A DNA stretch of 64,000 bases from an uncultured Lachnospiraceae bacterium (GCA_944380605.1 CALWIA010000027.1:1-64000), one strand, 5' to 3'. Shown: positions 1-9,497, counted from the stretch's first letter. The notes: generated from the letters alone by a model not told the origin. Numbers and translations: made by a program.

Positions 1-192
1 CTGAATTTAACGGAAGATGAAAGAAAAATATATAAGATTTTAGGCAAGACAATGTTGAAATCCATCAGCGAAATTGCTCCTTACGTCCCGTTTGGTAAAT
101 CAAAGACAACACAGTTGCTGAAAAAAATGAGTAAAAAAGGTATTGTAAAAATTGAAGGTAGGGGAAGGGGTACTAAGTATGTGATAAAATGA
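1..192 (+). CDS. C-terminal fragment of a winged-helix protein (5' end outside window)
   Basis: Frame 1 is open from the first base and ends at a TGA at 190-192, giving 63 codons with no start. The peptide has helices, a turn and a basic wing (GRGRGTKYVIK at the end), typical of a MarR- or ArsR-like winged helix or the tail of an AlbA/RecG-like regulator. The DNA is much more AT-rich than the genes from 750 onward, which suggests acquisition from elsewhere. The parent family cannot be named from this fragment. Confidence 0.6.
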   Translation: MNLTEDERKIYKILGKTMLKSISEIAPYVPFGKSKTTQLLKKMSKKGIVKIEGRGRGTKYVIK

Positions 193-242
193 TTAATTTT
201 CGAGAAGAAGAAACTAAAGAAATAGAAAAGGGGTTCTACCTA

Positions 243-470
243 TGGTATAATATCGAAAGATATTATACCAGCGCCGGTTCGGGCCGAGCAAAGCGAGGCA
301 AACTCCGAACCGAACCGTGCGCATCCCCTGGAGGGTTCATGTCTGCGCAGCAGACATGGTATAATAAGAGCGCTTGGCGAGGTTTTTTCGAGCCTAGTGC
401 GAATCATACCTGGCTGCTTAGCAAATCGGAGCCGAAGGCGAACGATGCGCTTAGCAGACATGGTATAATT
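243..470. repeat. Gene-free stretch with hairpins and three TGGTATAAT motifs
   Basis: This lies in a 557-base stretch (193-749) with no credible gene. A 12-bp perfect stem with a GAAA loop spans 243-270, and an 8-bp stem with loop GCA spans 339-357. TGGTATAAT, an extended -10 promoter consensus, occurs at 243-251, 357-365 and 460-468, and again far away at 14290-14298 in front of the sensor kinase. GCTTAGCA is repeated at 416-423 and 449-456. The stretch looks like a diverged member of a family of structured intergenic elements; its function is unknown. Confidence 0.6.
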
Positions 471-581
471 TGTATATCCCGGCGGAACTCTTTACTCCGC
501 ACGTTTGCAGACATACCTTTTGTTCTAATATGGCAAAAAGCGGCATGAACCTGAAACCTTCCCAATACCATCTAAACGCCG

Positions 582-624
582 AGTAGTAAAATGGGAAAAC
601 AGCCCTTAATTTACTACTTTTTTT
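582..624 (+). terminator. Probable intrinsic terminator
   Basis: AGTAGTAAA at 582-590 pairs with TTTACTACT at 610-618, with an inner GGG/CCC pairing (593-595 with 603-605). It is followed directly by a run of seven T. It would end transcription coming from the repeat region before the phosphatase operon. Confidence 0.55.
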
Positions 625-631
625 ACTACTT

Positions 632-660
632 TTGAGGGAAAAGATGTGCGAATTTATGCT
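632..660 (+). promoter_or_regulatory. Candidate sigma-A promoter of the phosphatase operon
   Basis: TTGAGG at 632-637 and TATGCT at 655-660 are separated by 17 nt. Each box matches consensus at four of six positions. It lies just after a terminator and about 90 nt before the first ATG at 750. Confidence 0.4.
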
Positions 661-749
661 ACGATATGTCACAGACAAGAGGAAATGAAGAAGCAAGGAA
701 AGTACCGATAAATCAAGGAAATACAGTGTTTTCAAGGAGTTTTAAATAG

Positions 750-1229
750 ATGATTAGAATATTATTCGTTTGCCACGGCAATATCTGCCGTTCCCCCATG
801 GCGGAGTTTGTTTTTAAAGACATGGTTCAGGCGCCGGAGAAATATGGCCTGCCTGCCGCCGCTTTGGACCGGTTTTACGCGGCTTCCGCCGCTACCAGCA
901 CAGAAGAAATCGGCAATCCGGTGCACCCGGGCACGAGAAATCTGCTGAAGCGGCACGGAATCTCCACCGCGGGAAAATACGCCCGCCAGATGACAAAAAA
1001 AGATTACAAAGAATACGATTATCTCATCGGTATGGATCAGTGGAATATCCGGAACATGCTGCGGATCTGCGGGGAGGATCCGCAGCACAAAATCTGCCGG
1101 CTGCTGGATTTTACGGACCATCCGCGGGACATTGCGGACCCGTGGTATACCGGCGATTTTGAGACGACGTATCAGGATGTGCTGGAAGGCTGCCGGGCTC
1201 TCGTCCGGAAGCTGGAAGCGGGGCGGTAA
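750..1229 (+). CDS. Low-molecular-weight protein tyrosine phosphatase
   Basis: A 159-aa cytoplasmic phosphatase of the LMW-PTP family, which removes phosphate from tyrosine on proteins. The P-loop CHGNICRS places the nucleophile Cys at residue 8 and the Arg at 14 (C-X5-R). The general-acid loop is DPWYTGDF near residue 130, where the family has a D-P-x-Y motif. The length is typical of the family. The start is supported by AAGGAG at 733-738, about 11 nt ahead of the ATG. No tyrosine kinase gene is adjacent, so its substrate is unknown. It is first in a long co-directional run. Confidence 0.93.
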   Translation: MIRILFVCHGNICRSPMAEFVFKDMVQAPEKYGLPAAALDRFYAASAATSTEEIGNPVHPGTRNLLKRHGISTAGKYARQMTKKDYKEYDYLIGMDQWNIRNMLRICGEDPQHKICRLLDFTDHPRDIADPWYTGDFETTYQDVLEGCRALVRKLEAGR

Positions 1230-1257
1230 AGGGAAACCGCCGGGAAGGAGGATTTCT

Positions 1258-2379
1258 ATGGACAGCAAAAATACAAAGACAGGCATGGAAAGCGCGCAGC
1301 AGCCCTGGGACCGGCCGCTGACCTACGTGGTGGTGGGTTCCGGCTTTCGCTCTCTCTATTTTGCCCGGATCGCCGCCCGGTATCCGAAACTGTTTCATAT
1401 GCCGTACCTGCTGTGCCGGACGCAGGAGAAAGCGGACCGCATTGCCGGAGAGCATGGCATTCCCACAACAATTTCCCTGGAAGCGTGCCTGCAGGCAAAA
1501 CCGGATTTTGTGGTGATTGCGGTAAACCGGCAGTCCACCTATCCGGTGGCCAGAGAGTGGCTGGAGCGGGGGTTCCCGGTGATGCTGGAGACGCCGGCAG
1601 GGGCTTCGGAGGAAGAGCTGTGCGCGCTGTGGGAACTGAGCCGGCACGGCGCCAAAATCCAGGTGGCGGAGCAGTACCATCGCTATCCGGTTATGGCGGC
1701 GGGGCTGAGGGCCATTCAGCAGGGCAAGCTGGACGATCCGTACGCGGTGTATCTGTCTCTGGCCCACGACTACCACGGCGCCAGCCTGATCCGGCGGATG
1801 CTGAAGATCGGCCTGGAGCCGGTGCGGATCCGGGGAGACCGCTGCACCACCACCGTGGTGCGCACCGATTCCCGCTACGGCCCCATCACCGACGGAAGCA
1901 CGGCGGATCAGATCCGTACCCGCATGGAGATGGAATTCCAGTCCGGAAAGCGGGCATCCTATGATTTTACCGATATCCAGTACCGCACCTTTATCCGCAG
2001 CCGCCATGTCAACGTACAGGGGAAAACGGGCGAGTGGAACGACTGCTTCCTCCGGTATGTGACGGAAGAAGACTGGCTGCCGAAGCAGGAAATGCTGCTG
2101 CCGTATCTGGATCCCAGGTACCAGGCGCTGGCCACCAAGGAAGTAATCGACAGCTGCACCGGCTGGACGCCGGCGCTGGTGCTGCCCCATGTCCAGGACG
2201 AGTACGCCTTGGCCACTATGCTGTACGATATGAAGCAGTATCTGGAAGGCGGAAAGGAAGTGTATCCCCTGGCAGAGGCGCTGGAAGACGCGTATATCTG
2301 GCTGCTGTTTGAGGAAGCGGCGGCCCATCCCGGCGAGGAAGTCCGTTCCCGGAAAATGCCGTGGCATGTCTGCCCATGA
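1258..2379 (+). CDS. Gfo/Idh/MocA family oxidoreductase
   Basis: A predicted 373-aa NAD(P)-dependent oxidoreductase. The N-terminal Rossmann fold carries VVVGSGFRSLYFARIAA near residues 22-38. The motif usually read as E-K-P in this family is here METPAG, so the catalytic Lys of canonical members is missing or replaced. This makes the reaction uncertain, and it may be a divergent or binding-only member. The ATG at 1258 follows GGAAGGAGG; an upstream in-frame start at 1132 would overlap the phosphatase gene by about 100 bases and has no ribosome-binding site. It lies 28 nt after the phosphatase stop, so the two are probably co-transcribed. Confidence 0.85.
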   Translation: MDSKNTKTGMESAQQPWDRPLTYVVVGSGFRSLYFARIAARYPKLFHMPYLLCRTQEKADRIAGEHGIPTTISLEACLQAKPDFVVIAVNRQSTYPVAREWLERGFPVMLETPAGASEEELCALWELSRHGAKIQVAEQYHRYPVMAAGLRAIQQGKLDDPYAVYLSLAHDYHGASLIRRMLKIGLEPVRIRGDRCTTTVVRTDSRYGPITDGSTADQIRTRMEMEFQSGKRASYDFTDIQYRTFIRSRHVNVQGKTGEWNDCFLRYVTEEDWLPKQEMLLPYLDPRYQALATKEVIDSCTGWTPALVLPHVQDEYALATMLYDMKQYLEGGKEVYPLAEALEDAYIWLLFEEAAAHPGEEVRSRKMPWHVCP

Positions 2380-2430
2380 CAGCGGGGGAAAGGCTGGACA
2401 GAACGATGCAAGTGAGGTGGTGATTCTGCT

Positions 2431-2874
2431 ATGAAACGGAATGAAATGGTTTTATATTATACGCCGGCTCCTGCGCCGCATATTCCGCTGATGAAGAGCG
2501 TGCTGGTGCGCATGGGGGTGCGGATAAAAAATGTGGCTCCGGAACAGAGCCGCCAGACGGTAGGCTGGCTGGCCGGGCTGCCGGGTTTTGAAGAAATCCC
2601 GGAGACAGATTCAGAAAGCGGCGGTCAGCCGGCCATTCCGGAGGAACTTCTGATTATGAAAAATTTTTCCAGCCGGCGCATCGACGAACTGCTTATGAAC
2701 CTGCGCCGGGCTGGAGTGCCCAGGATCGCGCTGAAGGCCATTGTTACGGAAAGCAACAGCGGCTGGACCCTGTATGAACTGTATACGGAATTGAAAAAAG
2801 AGCACGAAGCGATGACGGTGAAAACGGCGGCTTCCAGTTTACAGACCGATGCCGGCCCGCAGAAAGACAGGTAG
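2431..2874 (+). CDS. DUF3783 family protein
   Basis: A 147-aa soluble protein of unknown function. The second half matches the DUF3783 pattern: a LLIMKNFSSRRIDELL stretch followed by LRRAGVPRIALKAIVT and a tail of WTLYELYTELKKEHE. The N-terminal half is a compact alpha/beta segment found in the longer members of this family. It ends 6 nt before jetA, so the defence operon is read from the same transcript unless an internal promoter was missed. Confidence 0.8.
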   Translation: MKRNEMVLYYTPAPAPHIPLMKSVLVRMGVRIKNVAPEQSRQTVGWLAGLPGFEEIPETDSESGGQPAIPEELLIMKNFSSRRIDELLMNLRRAGVPRIALKAIVTESNSGWTLYELYTELKKEHEAMTVKTAASSLQTDAGPQKDR

Positions 2875-2880
2875 CCGCCT

Positions 2881-4272
2881 ATGGCCAATTTATTTCCGGA
2901 GATACCGGATCTGTTCTGGGGGCTGTTCCGGTCGAAGAACCGGCCGGTCTACATAGAGGCCCTTCTGCAGATCAATGAAGAATACCAATACAGCAATTAT
3001 TTTCTCAGCCGGGAGATCTGTATTCAGACGCTGAGCGACCACTTCGCGAAAGAGAAGATCACGCTGGAACAGGATGAAACGGAGGACGACTTTGATCTTC
3101 TGGAACCGCTGTCCACCCGGATCCTCAACTGGCTGCTGCGAACCGGCTGGCTGAGAAAAGTGGACGATTACGATACCATGGGCGTCAATATCGTGATTCC
3201 CGATTACGCGGCGGTGTTTGTAGACGCCTTCGCCCATCTGGCCGGCGAGGACGAAGATGAGACACAGGTCTATATTCAGAATATATATGCCATTCTGTTT
3301 GCGTTCATGAAGGATCCCAGAGCCAACATCTCCCTCTTGAAAACGGCCCTTATCAATACCAGGCGGCTGAACAAGACGCTGCAGGATATGCTGCACAATA
3401 TGGACAAGTTTTTTGCCGGACTGCTGGAGCAGAAGTTTTACGGGGATCTGCTGCGGGAGCACCTGGAGGGCTATGTAGAGGAAATCGTGCGGAAAAAGTA
3501 TCATATTCTGAAAACTTCCGACAACTTTTATCTGTATAAAACGGACATCAAGCAGTGGCTGCGGCAGATGCGCCAGGACACCGCCTGGCTGCGGCAGGTG
3601 TGCCAGAAAAACAAGGCGCTACGGGGACTGGAGATCCGGGAGGAGGACCTGGTGGAACAGCTGGATCTAATCGACCGAGGGTTCGACGATATCGAGCATC
3701 GGATTATCAATATGGACAAAGAGCATACCAAATATATCCGCGCCACGGTGACGCGGCTGAACTACCTGCTGAACAAAGATGACAACGTCAGAGGCATGGT
3801 TATTCAGGTGTTAAACCATCTGGCGGAGGCGGGAGAAGAGCAGCGGGCGCAGGACATTGCCGGGACGGGCGCCGCTATGAATTTGTCTCAGCTGACGGTC
3901 ATTTCGGATAAATCCCTGTATAAGCGCCGTCGTCCGAAACAGGACTTTACGGAAGCACTGCCGGAAGAGGAAGCAGCGCCGGAGCTGTCCCGGGAGGACA
4001 TTCTGAAGCTGAACCGCGTCAGAAACCGGTACAGCCGCAGGCAGGTCGAGGATTTTGTGCGGAAGCACATGCAGGATGGCCGCATGGAGGTTACGGAGGA
4101 AACGGTGGAAAACGACGAGGACTTTGAAAAGCTGGTGCTGGCTTACGATTTTTCCACCCGGAAGGACAGTTTCTATCAGGTAAAAGATCCGGAGCCGGAG
4201 GAAATCGACAACGGCCGCTACCGCTATCCCCGCCTGACCTTTGAGAAGAAGACACAGAGGAAAAACACATGA
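2881..4272 (+). CDS. jetA: Wadjet anti-plasmid protein JetA (kleisin-like, MksF/MukF type)
   Basis: A 463-aa protein at the head of a jetA-B-C-D set. In Wadjet, JetA is the kleisin that bridges the JetC dimer and binds JetB. The assignment rests on gene order, size and mostly helical content, with winged-helix-like ends (residues about 30-110, and a charged C-terminus from about 370); kleisins diverge strongly and no catalytic motif is expected. I think this is the DUF5716-type JetA found in Clostridia (probably Wadjet type III), but the subtype is from memory. The ribosome-binding site is weak, and translation may be coupled to the DUF3783 gene 6 nt upstream. Confidence 0.85.
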   Translation: MANLFPEIPDLFWGLFRSKNRPVYIEALLQINEEYQYSNYFLSREICIQTLSDHFAKEKITLEQDETEDDFDLLEPLSTRILNWLLRTGWLRKVDDYDTMGVNIVIPDYAAVFVDAFAHLAGEDEDETQVYIQNIYAILFAFMKDPRANISLLKTALINTRRLNKTLQDMLHNMDKFFAGLLEQKFYGDLLREHLEGYVEEIVRKKYHILKTSDNFYLYKTDIKQWLRQMRQDTAWLRQVCQKNKALRGLEIREEDLVEQLDLIDRGFDDIEHRIINMDKEHTKYIRATVTRLNYLLNKDDNVRGMVIQVLNHLAEAGEEQRAQDIAGTGAAMNLSQLTVISDKSLYKRRRPKQDFTEALPEEEAAPELSREDILKLNRVRNRYSRRQVEDFVRKHMQDGRMEVTEETVENDEDFEKLVLAYDFSTRKDSFYQVKDPEPEEIDNGRYRYPRLTFEKKTQRKNT

Positions 4273-4886
4273 TCAATGATTTTGAAGCGCTTTCGCCGGA
4301 GGAGCAGCTGCGGGTCAAGGAATCGGTGCAGCTTTTGTACCGGCAGACGTTTTTGCTGGAACGCAAGTATGACCGGCGGACGAAACGGTATCAGCTGAAC
4401 CGGGAGTATTACCAGTGCAGCAAGCATATGGAATGGATCCGGGCGTACTTTGCCGTTATGGATATCGAGGTTATGGAAAATAGCCAGATGGGCGTGATTT
4501 ACCTGCGGGGCGAGCAGGTGGTGGGAGAGAAGCTGCCCCGGCTGGCTACGCTGTATATCCTGATTCTGAAGCTGATTTACGATGAGCAGATGTCCGGCGT
4601 TTCCACGTCGGTCAACGCCATGACCACCATAAAAGAGATTCATGAAAAGCTGGGCGCTTACCGCATTTTAAAAAAGCAGCCGTCGGCGTCGGAGATTCAG
4701 AGAACCATACGGCTGCTGAAAAAATACCAGATTGTGGAGCCGCTGGACGTACTGGAAGAACTGGATGGCTCCAGCCGGATGGTGATTTATCCGGCTATCC
4801 AGGTGGTGCTTATGGGTGACGACGTGCGGGCGCTTTTGAGTACCTTTAGTGAAGGAGACGAGGAAGATGACGAATCCGAGATTTGA
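4269..4886 (+). CDS. jetB: Wadjet protein JetB (KITE-like, DUF4194 type)
   Basis: A 205-aa protein whose ATG overlaps the jetA stop in an ATGA arrangement. JetB proteins are tandem winged-helix KITE subunits that dimerise and bind the kleisin JetA. The size and position between kleisin and SMC genes fit, and the middle part (LPRLATLYILILKLIYDEQM, about residues 95-114) resembles the DUF4194 core. The C-terminus is acidic. The 3' end overlaps the start of jetC by 20 nt. Confidence 0.85.
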   Translation: MINDFEALSPEEQLRVKESVQLLYRQTFLLERKYDRRTKRYQLNREYYQCSKHMEWIRAYFAVMDIEVMENSQMGVIYLRGEQVVGEKLPRLATLYILILKLIYDEQMSGVSTSVNAMTTIKEIHEKLGAYRILKKQPSASEIQRTIRLLKKYQIVEPLDVLEELDGSSRMVIYPAIQVVLMGDDVRALLSTFSEGDEEDDESEI

Positions 4887-7800
4887 GGCACTGTCCAGGA
4901 TGTGCCTGAACAACTGGCATTACATACAGCACAAGGTTTTGTCCTTCCACGAGGGTATCAACTTTTTTACCGGCCATTCCGGCAGCGGCAAGTCCACGGT
5001 CATCGACGCCATGCAGATTGTGCTGTATGCCAATACGGATGGGCGCGGCTTTTTCAACAAGGCGGCCGCGGACGACTCGGACCGCAGCCTTATGGAATAT
5101 CTGCGGGGCATGATCAATATCGGCGACGACAACCGGTTTTCCTATCTCCGCAACCAGAACTTTTCCTCCACCATTGTGCTGGAACTAAAACGGACGGATA
5201 CGGGAGAAAGCCAGTGCGTCGGCGTGGTGTTTGACGTGGAAGTGGCGTCCAACGAGATTTCACGCATGTTTTTCTGGCATCGCGGCCCTCTGCCGGACCA
5301 CTGCTACCGCCTGCCCTCCCGTACCATGTCGACGGAAGAGGTAAAAGCCTGGCTGCTGGAACATTTCACAAAGGAAGACTGCTATTTTGGCTCTCACAAC
5401 GAGCGCTTCCGCAAACAGCTTTATGACGTGTATCTGGGAGGGCTGGATCCGGAAAAATTCCCGCTGCTGTTTAAGCGGGCCATTCCGTTCCGCATGAATA
5501 TCAAGCTGGAAGAGTTTGTCAAGGAATACATCTGCATGGAGCAGGATATCCATATCGAGGACATGCAGCACAGCGTCATGCAGTACGGAAGGCTGCGAAA
5601 GAGCATTGAAGATACCTGCAGAGAAATGGAGCAGCTGCAGGAAATCTGCGCCCAGTATCAGAAGGTGTCGCAGGCGGCGGAGGAGATGCGGACATTCCGG
5701 TATTTTGCCGACCGGCTGGACATCCTGCAGCGGCGCAGAAAAGGCCAGGAAAGCCGGGAGAAAATCCTGCAGATGCGGCAGCAGAAGGCACAGACGGATG
5801 CGGAAATCAGCCGCCTGCAGGCGCATATCGGGGAGATGACGGCCAGAAGCGAGGAACTGCTGCGGCAGATCGCCGCCACGGGTTACGACCAGTTAAAGGA
5901 CCAGTTGGCGTCGCTGAACGCGCTGATAGAACGGCGCACCAGCAGCAGGGCCCGGTGGACGCAGACGGCGCAGCGGCTGAAAGCCTGGGAGGAAGAGGAT
6001 ATTGTATCCAACCGGACTCTGTGGGACATCGAAGCCTTTCAGAATCAGACGATTTCTGAAGAGGGGCTTAGCCGGCTGCAGCAGAGTCTGAAGGGGCTGC
6101 GGACCGACGTGGAAAAGCAGCAGCAGGATGCCCGGGCGCAGCTGCGGGAACTGCAGAAGCGCTGCAGCCAGGCGCAGGAAGAACTGGGGCAGCTGAAGCG
6201 GGGCGGCAAGGCCTATCCCAGGGAACTGGAGCAGGCCAGGACGATTCTGCAGAACCGGCTGTATCAGGAGACGGGAAAAAGCGTCTCGGTGGAGATTCTG
6301 GCGGATCTGCTGGACGTCCGGGACGATTCCTGGCGGAATGCGGTGGAAGGCTACATGGGAAACAATAAGCTGCTGCTGGTGGTGGAGCCCCGGTACGCGC
6401 GGCTGGCCATGCAGATTTACGAAGAACTGGACAGGGAGATTTACTACCGGGTGGCGGTGCTGGATACAGAGCGGGTTATGGCGGATGAGCATACCGTACT
6501 GCCCGATGCCCTGGCGGAAGAGGTGATGGCGGCCAGGGAGTACGCCCAGGCCTACATCCGTTTCCTGCTGGGCAGGGTGATCAAATGCCGGGACGTAGAC
6601 CAACTGCGCAGCTGCCGTATCGGAATTACAAAAGAGTGTGTCATGTACCACAGCTACCGGATTCAGCACATCAACCCATCCCTGTACGGCCGGCAGGCTT
6701 ATATCGGCAAAAGCAGCGTCCGGCAGCGAATCCGTCTGTTGGAGAAGAGCATAAAAGAGATGGAAGAAGAACAGCTTCCGCAGCAGCAGATTCTGGAAGA
6801 CGCGAAAAGGGTGCTGGACCTGGAATATCTGAGCCAGGAGCTTCCTGTGTATCTGGAGTGGAAGGAAGATTTGGAGACGCTGCAGGAAAATATGAAGGAC
6901 CAGAAACGGCTGGAAGAGAAGCTTCGGCAGCTGAAATCCCAGAACGTGGAGGCCTGGGAGGCGGAACGGAAGGCGCTTCTGGAACTGTGCGAGCAGCAGA
7001 AGGAGGTGTTAAAGCAGCAGGAAAAGAACCGCAACGATCTGGAGCGGGATGAAAAGGAAGAACAGGCACGCCTGACGGCGGCAGAGGAGGAACTGCTGGA
7101 AAAGGAGCGCAGCCTGCCGGAAGATTCTAAGGCGCAGAAGCAGCTGGACGAGCTGTTAGCCGGTATGGAGCCGCCGCGCTACGACCTGCTGTGCATCCGT
7201 TGTCAGGGCAAAGAAGAGGAAGCGGGAAAACGCCGGCAGGAGGCCTTTAGCCGCCTGGTGGAGCTGCGGACGTCATACCTGCGCACTTACCAGAACCGGG
7301 ACTTTTCGCCTACGTCAGAGAGCAATGACGAGTATGAGAAGCTGCTGCAGGATTTAAGCTGCGACCGGCTGGATGAGTACCGGGCAGAGGCGGCCAGACA
7401 GGCGCAGACGGCGGTGGAGCATTTTAAGGACGATTTCATGTACAAGATCCGCAGCGCCATTAAAGAGGCACTGCAGCGCAAAGATGAACTGAACCGGATT
7501 ATCAGCCGGCTGGACTTCGGAAAGGACAAGTACCAGTTCTATATCGGAAAAAATAAGGGGCCCGATGGAAAATACTACGACATGTTTATGGATGAGGCGC
7601 TTTCCATTAACCCATCAGATCTGGATATCGGCCTGGACAACCAGCTGAATCTGTTTACCATGGAACATGAGAATCAGTACGGCGCCATGATCAACGAACT
7701 GATCAGCATGTTTATTCCGCCGGAGAACGCCACGGCGGAGGAAATGGAGGAGGCCCGCCGCAATATGGACCGGTACGCCGACTACCGGACGTATCTGTCG

Positions 7801-8232
7801 TTTGATATGCAGCAGCTGATTCAGAACGAAGACGAGACCATTAAAATCCGCTTAAGCCGCATGATCAAGAAAAATTCCGGCGGTGAGGGCCAGAACCCGC
7901 TGTACGTGGCTTTGCTGGCCAGTTTTGCCCAGGCGTACAAAATCGACTTAAAGCCGGGCCTGATGCGCAGCCCGACCATACGGCTGGTGGTGCTGGATGA
8001 GGCGTTTTCCAAAATGGATGCGGAAAAGGTGGCCAGCTGTATTCAGCTGATCCGGGGATTGGGCTTTCAGGCGATTATCAGCGCTACCAACGACAAGATT
8101 CAGAACTACCTGGAAACGGTGGACAAGATTTTTGTTTTTGCCAATCCCAATAAAAAGGCCATTTCCATACAGGAGTTTGAACGCATGGATTTTAAGGGGC
8201 TGAAAGAGGAGCTGGAGGAAAACCTGGAATAA
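4867..8232 (+). CDS. jetC: Wadjet SMC-like ATPase JetC
   Basis: A 1121-aa SMC/MukB-like motor that extrudes DNA loops to recognise small circular plasmids. The Walker A motif GHSGSGKST is at residues 36-44. Long heptad-rich coiled coils follow (about 230-460 and 600-870) around a hinge-like globular segment near 480-600. The ABC signature NSGGEGQNP and Walker B RLVVLDEAFSKMD lie near the C-terminus. The ATG at 4867 is preferred because GAAGGAG (4851-4857) lies at the right distance; the GTG at 4849 lies upstream of that site. All motor motifs look intact. Confidence 0.95.
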   Translation: MTNPRFEALSRMCLNNWHYIQHKVLSFHEGINFFTGHSGSGKSTVIDAMQIVLYANTDGRGFFNKAAADDSDRSLMEYLRGMINIGDDNRFSYLRNQNFSSTIVLELKRTDTGESQCVGVVFDVEVASNEISRMFFWHRGPLPDHCYRLPSRTMSTEEVKAWLLEHFTKEDCYFGSHNERFRKQLYDVYLGGLDPEKFPLLFKRAIPFRMNIKLEEFVKEYICMEQDIHIEDMQHSVMQYGRLRKSIEDTCREMEQLQEICAQYQKVSQAAEEMRTFRYFADRLDILQRRRKGQESREKILQMRQQKAQTDAEISRLQAHIGEMTARSEELLRQIAATGYDQLKDQLASLNALIERRTSSRARWTQTAQRLKAWEEEDIVSNRTLWDIEAFQNQTISEEGLSRLQQSLKGLRTDVEKQQQDARAQLRELQKRCSQAQEELGQLKRGGKAYPRELEQARTILQNRLYQETGKSVSVEILADLLDVRDDSWRNAVEGYMGNNKLLLVVEPRYARLAMQIYEELDREIYYRVAVLDTERVMADEHTVLPDALAEEVMAAREYAQAYIRFLLGRVIKCRDVDQLRSCRIGITKECVMYHSYRIQHINPSLYGRQAYIGKSSVRQRIRLLEKSIKEMEEEQLPQQQILEDAKRVLDLEYLSQELPVYLEWKEDLETLQENMKDQKRLEEKLRQLKSQNVEAWEAERKALLELCEQQKEVLKQQEKNRNDLERDEKEEQARLTAAEEELLEKERSLPEDSKAQKQLDELLAGMEPPRYDLLCIRCQGKEEEAGKRRQEAFSRLVELRTSYLRTYQNRDFSPTSESNDEYEKLLQDLSCDRLDEYRAEAARQAQTAVEHFKDDFMYKIRSAIKEALQRKDELNRIISRLDFGKDKYQFYIGKNKGPDGKYYDMFMDEALSINPSDLDIGLDNQLNLFTMEHENQYGAMINELISMFIPPENATAEEMEEARRNMDRYADYRTYLSFDMQQLIQNEDETIKIRLSRMIKKNSGGEGQNPLYVALLASFAQAYKIDLKPGLMRSPTIRLVVLDEAFSKMDAEKVASCIQLIRGLGFQAIISATNDKIQNYLETVDKIFVFANPNKKAISIQEFERMDFKGLKEELEENLE

Positions 8233-8234
8233 GC

Positions 8235-9446
8235 ATGAATGGGCAGAAATCGTATATATTAAATAAAATTATAGATAAATACGAAAACAGCCGGAACGAC
8301 TGGAAGCAGGATAAAAGCGGAAACCGGAGCTTTCCCGTACAGGGCGATCAGGACTACAGCCAGATATATCCCAGCGATCTGGCGGCGGAGGCGAAGCAGC
8401 TGCAGCAGGAAGGGCTGATTCGGGTAGAGTGGGCGGCATACGGCAGCGATGTGGCGCGGATTTACTATTTCCTGGATCAAATGCCGGAATACTACAGAAG
8501 GACGGGAAGAGAGCCGAAGCGGGAGAGATGGAGAAGGGCTCTGCAGAATGTGGCAGCCCACCGGCAGCAGGCGCAGACCCCATGGCTGCAGGAATATTAT
8601 GAGGAACTGTTTTCCCAGCTGGAAGAGGGAAAACGGTCTGCCGACCTGGAAAAGTACGGGGAGAAGCTGTTTGCGTGCCTGGACGCGCTGGAAAAGCTGA
8701 AGGAGCCTGTGTTTATCCGGGTGTTCAGCAGCCGGTTCCTGGGAGGTTCCAAGATATTTGAAAAGGAATTGATGGACAGGGTCGTGTCCATCGCTGCCGC
8801 TCATCACCCTCTGGTGGATGAGACAATGGAAAAATACCAGGTGCTGGCACAGCTGTATCTGGAAAGCTATACACAGGAACTGGCTGTGAAAGGAGGACTG
8901 CGCATCCAGCTGGAAGGCAGGGACATTGACCTGGCGCAGTTTCCTTATGGCACCGTTTTAAATACGGAAACCCTGAAGCAGGCCCGGGTACCTGTGCAGC
9001 AGAGGATACGAAAGGTAATAACAGTGGAAAACAAGGCCAACTTTGTTTCCATGCCTTTTGAGGAGGGGACTTTTCTGGTATTTTCGCACGGTTTCTTTTC
9101 GCCCCTGGAACGGGAGTTCCTGGTACATGTACGGCAGGCGCTGGAGGAGAGGGAGGACGGGACTGCGGCCGCCGGAAACAGCCGGATTGAATACTTCCAT
9201 ACAGGGGACCTGGACTATGGAGGGGTTCGGATATTTAAACATATCCGTGAACACGTATTTCCCGGTCTGCAGCCCCTTCACATGGGCGTGGAAGATTATG
9301 AGCGGTATTTGGAGTATGGATCCGATATCGAGGAGTCAGCATGGAAAAAGCTGCGGAAGATCCGGGAACCCCGGCTGCAGCCGCTGATTGAGCGGATGCT
9401 GAAGGAGAGAAAAACGGTAGAGCAGGAGTGTTTTTTGTATAGATAA
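8235..9446 (+). CDS. jetD: Wadjet nuclease subunit JetD (Toprim-like, DUF2220 type)
   Basis: A 403-aa protein starting 2 nt after jetC. JetD is the topoisomerase VI-like nuclease that cleaves plasmid DNA once the JetABC motor stalls. The C-terminal half shows the Toprim pattern: an acidic residue in VITVENKANF (about residue 260) and the D-x-D of HTGDLDYGG (about 325-333), so catalytic residues appear present. The N-terminal half is the helical and winged-helix DNA-binding part. With jetABC intact upstream, the system looks functional. Confidence 0.92.
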   Translation: MNGQKSYILNKIIDKYENSRNDWKQDKSGNRSFPVQGDQDYSQIYPSDLAAEAKQLQQEGLIRVEWAAYGSDVARIYYFLDQMPEYYRRTGREPKRERWRRALQNVAAHRQQAQTPWLQEYYEELFSQLEEGKRSADLEKYGEKLFACLDALEKLKEPVFIRVFSSRFLGGSKIFEKELMDRVVSIAAAHHPLVDETMEKYQVLAQLYLESYTQELAVKGGLRIQLEGRDIDLAQFPYGTVLNTETLKQARVPVQQRIRKVITVENKANFVSMPFEEGTFLVFSHGFFSPLEREFLVHVRQALEEREDGTAAAGNSRIEYFHTGDLDYGGVRIFKHIREHVFPGLQPLHMGVEDYERYLEYGSDIEESAWKKLRKIREPRLQPLIERMLKERKTVEQECFLYR

Positions 9447-9497
9447 CAGGATGGCGGCAACGTTTGAGTGAGAGAATATACAGAAGGAGGAAACTAT

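Noticed and set aside
261..366. Invertible promoter flanked by inverted repeats
   Set aside because: The inverted match is only 10 bp and is just the promoter-like motif; no recombinase gene is nearby.
1111..2367. Long open frame on the minus strand opposite the oxidoreductase
   Set aside because: Antisense shadow of a GC-rich gene; no ribosome-binding site and low-complexity His/Gln/Arg composition.
5893..6669. Minus-strand frame inside jetC
   Set aside because: Antisense shadow of a coiled-coil coding region; composition implausible for a protein.
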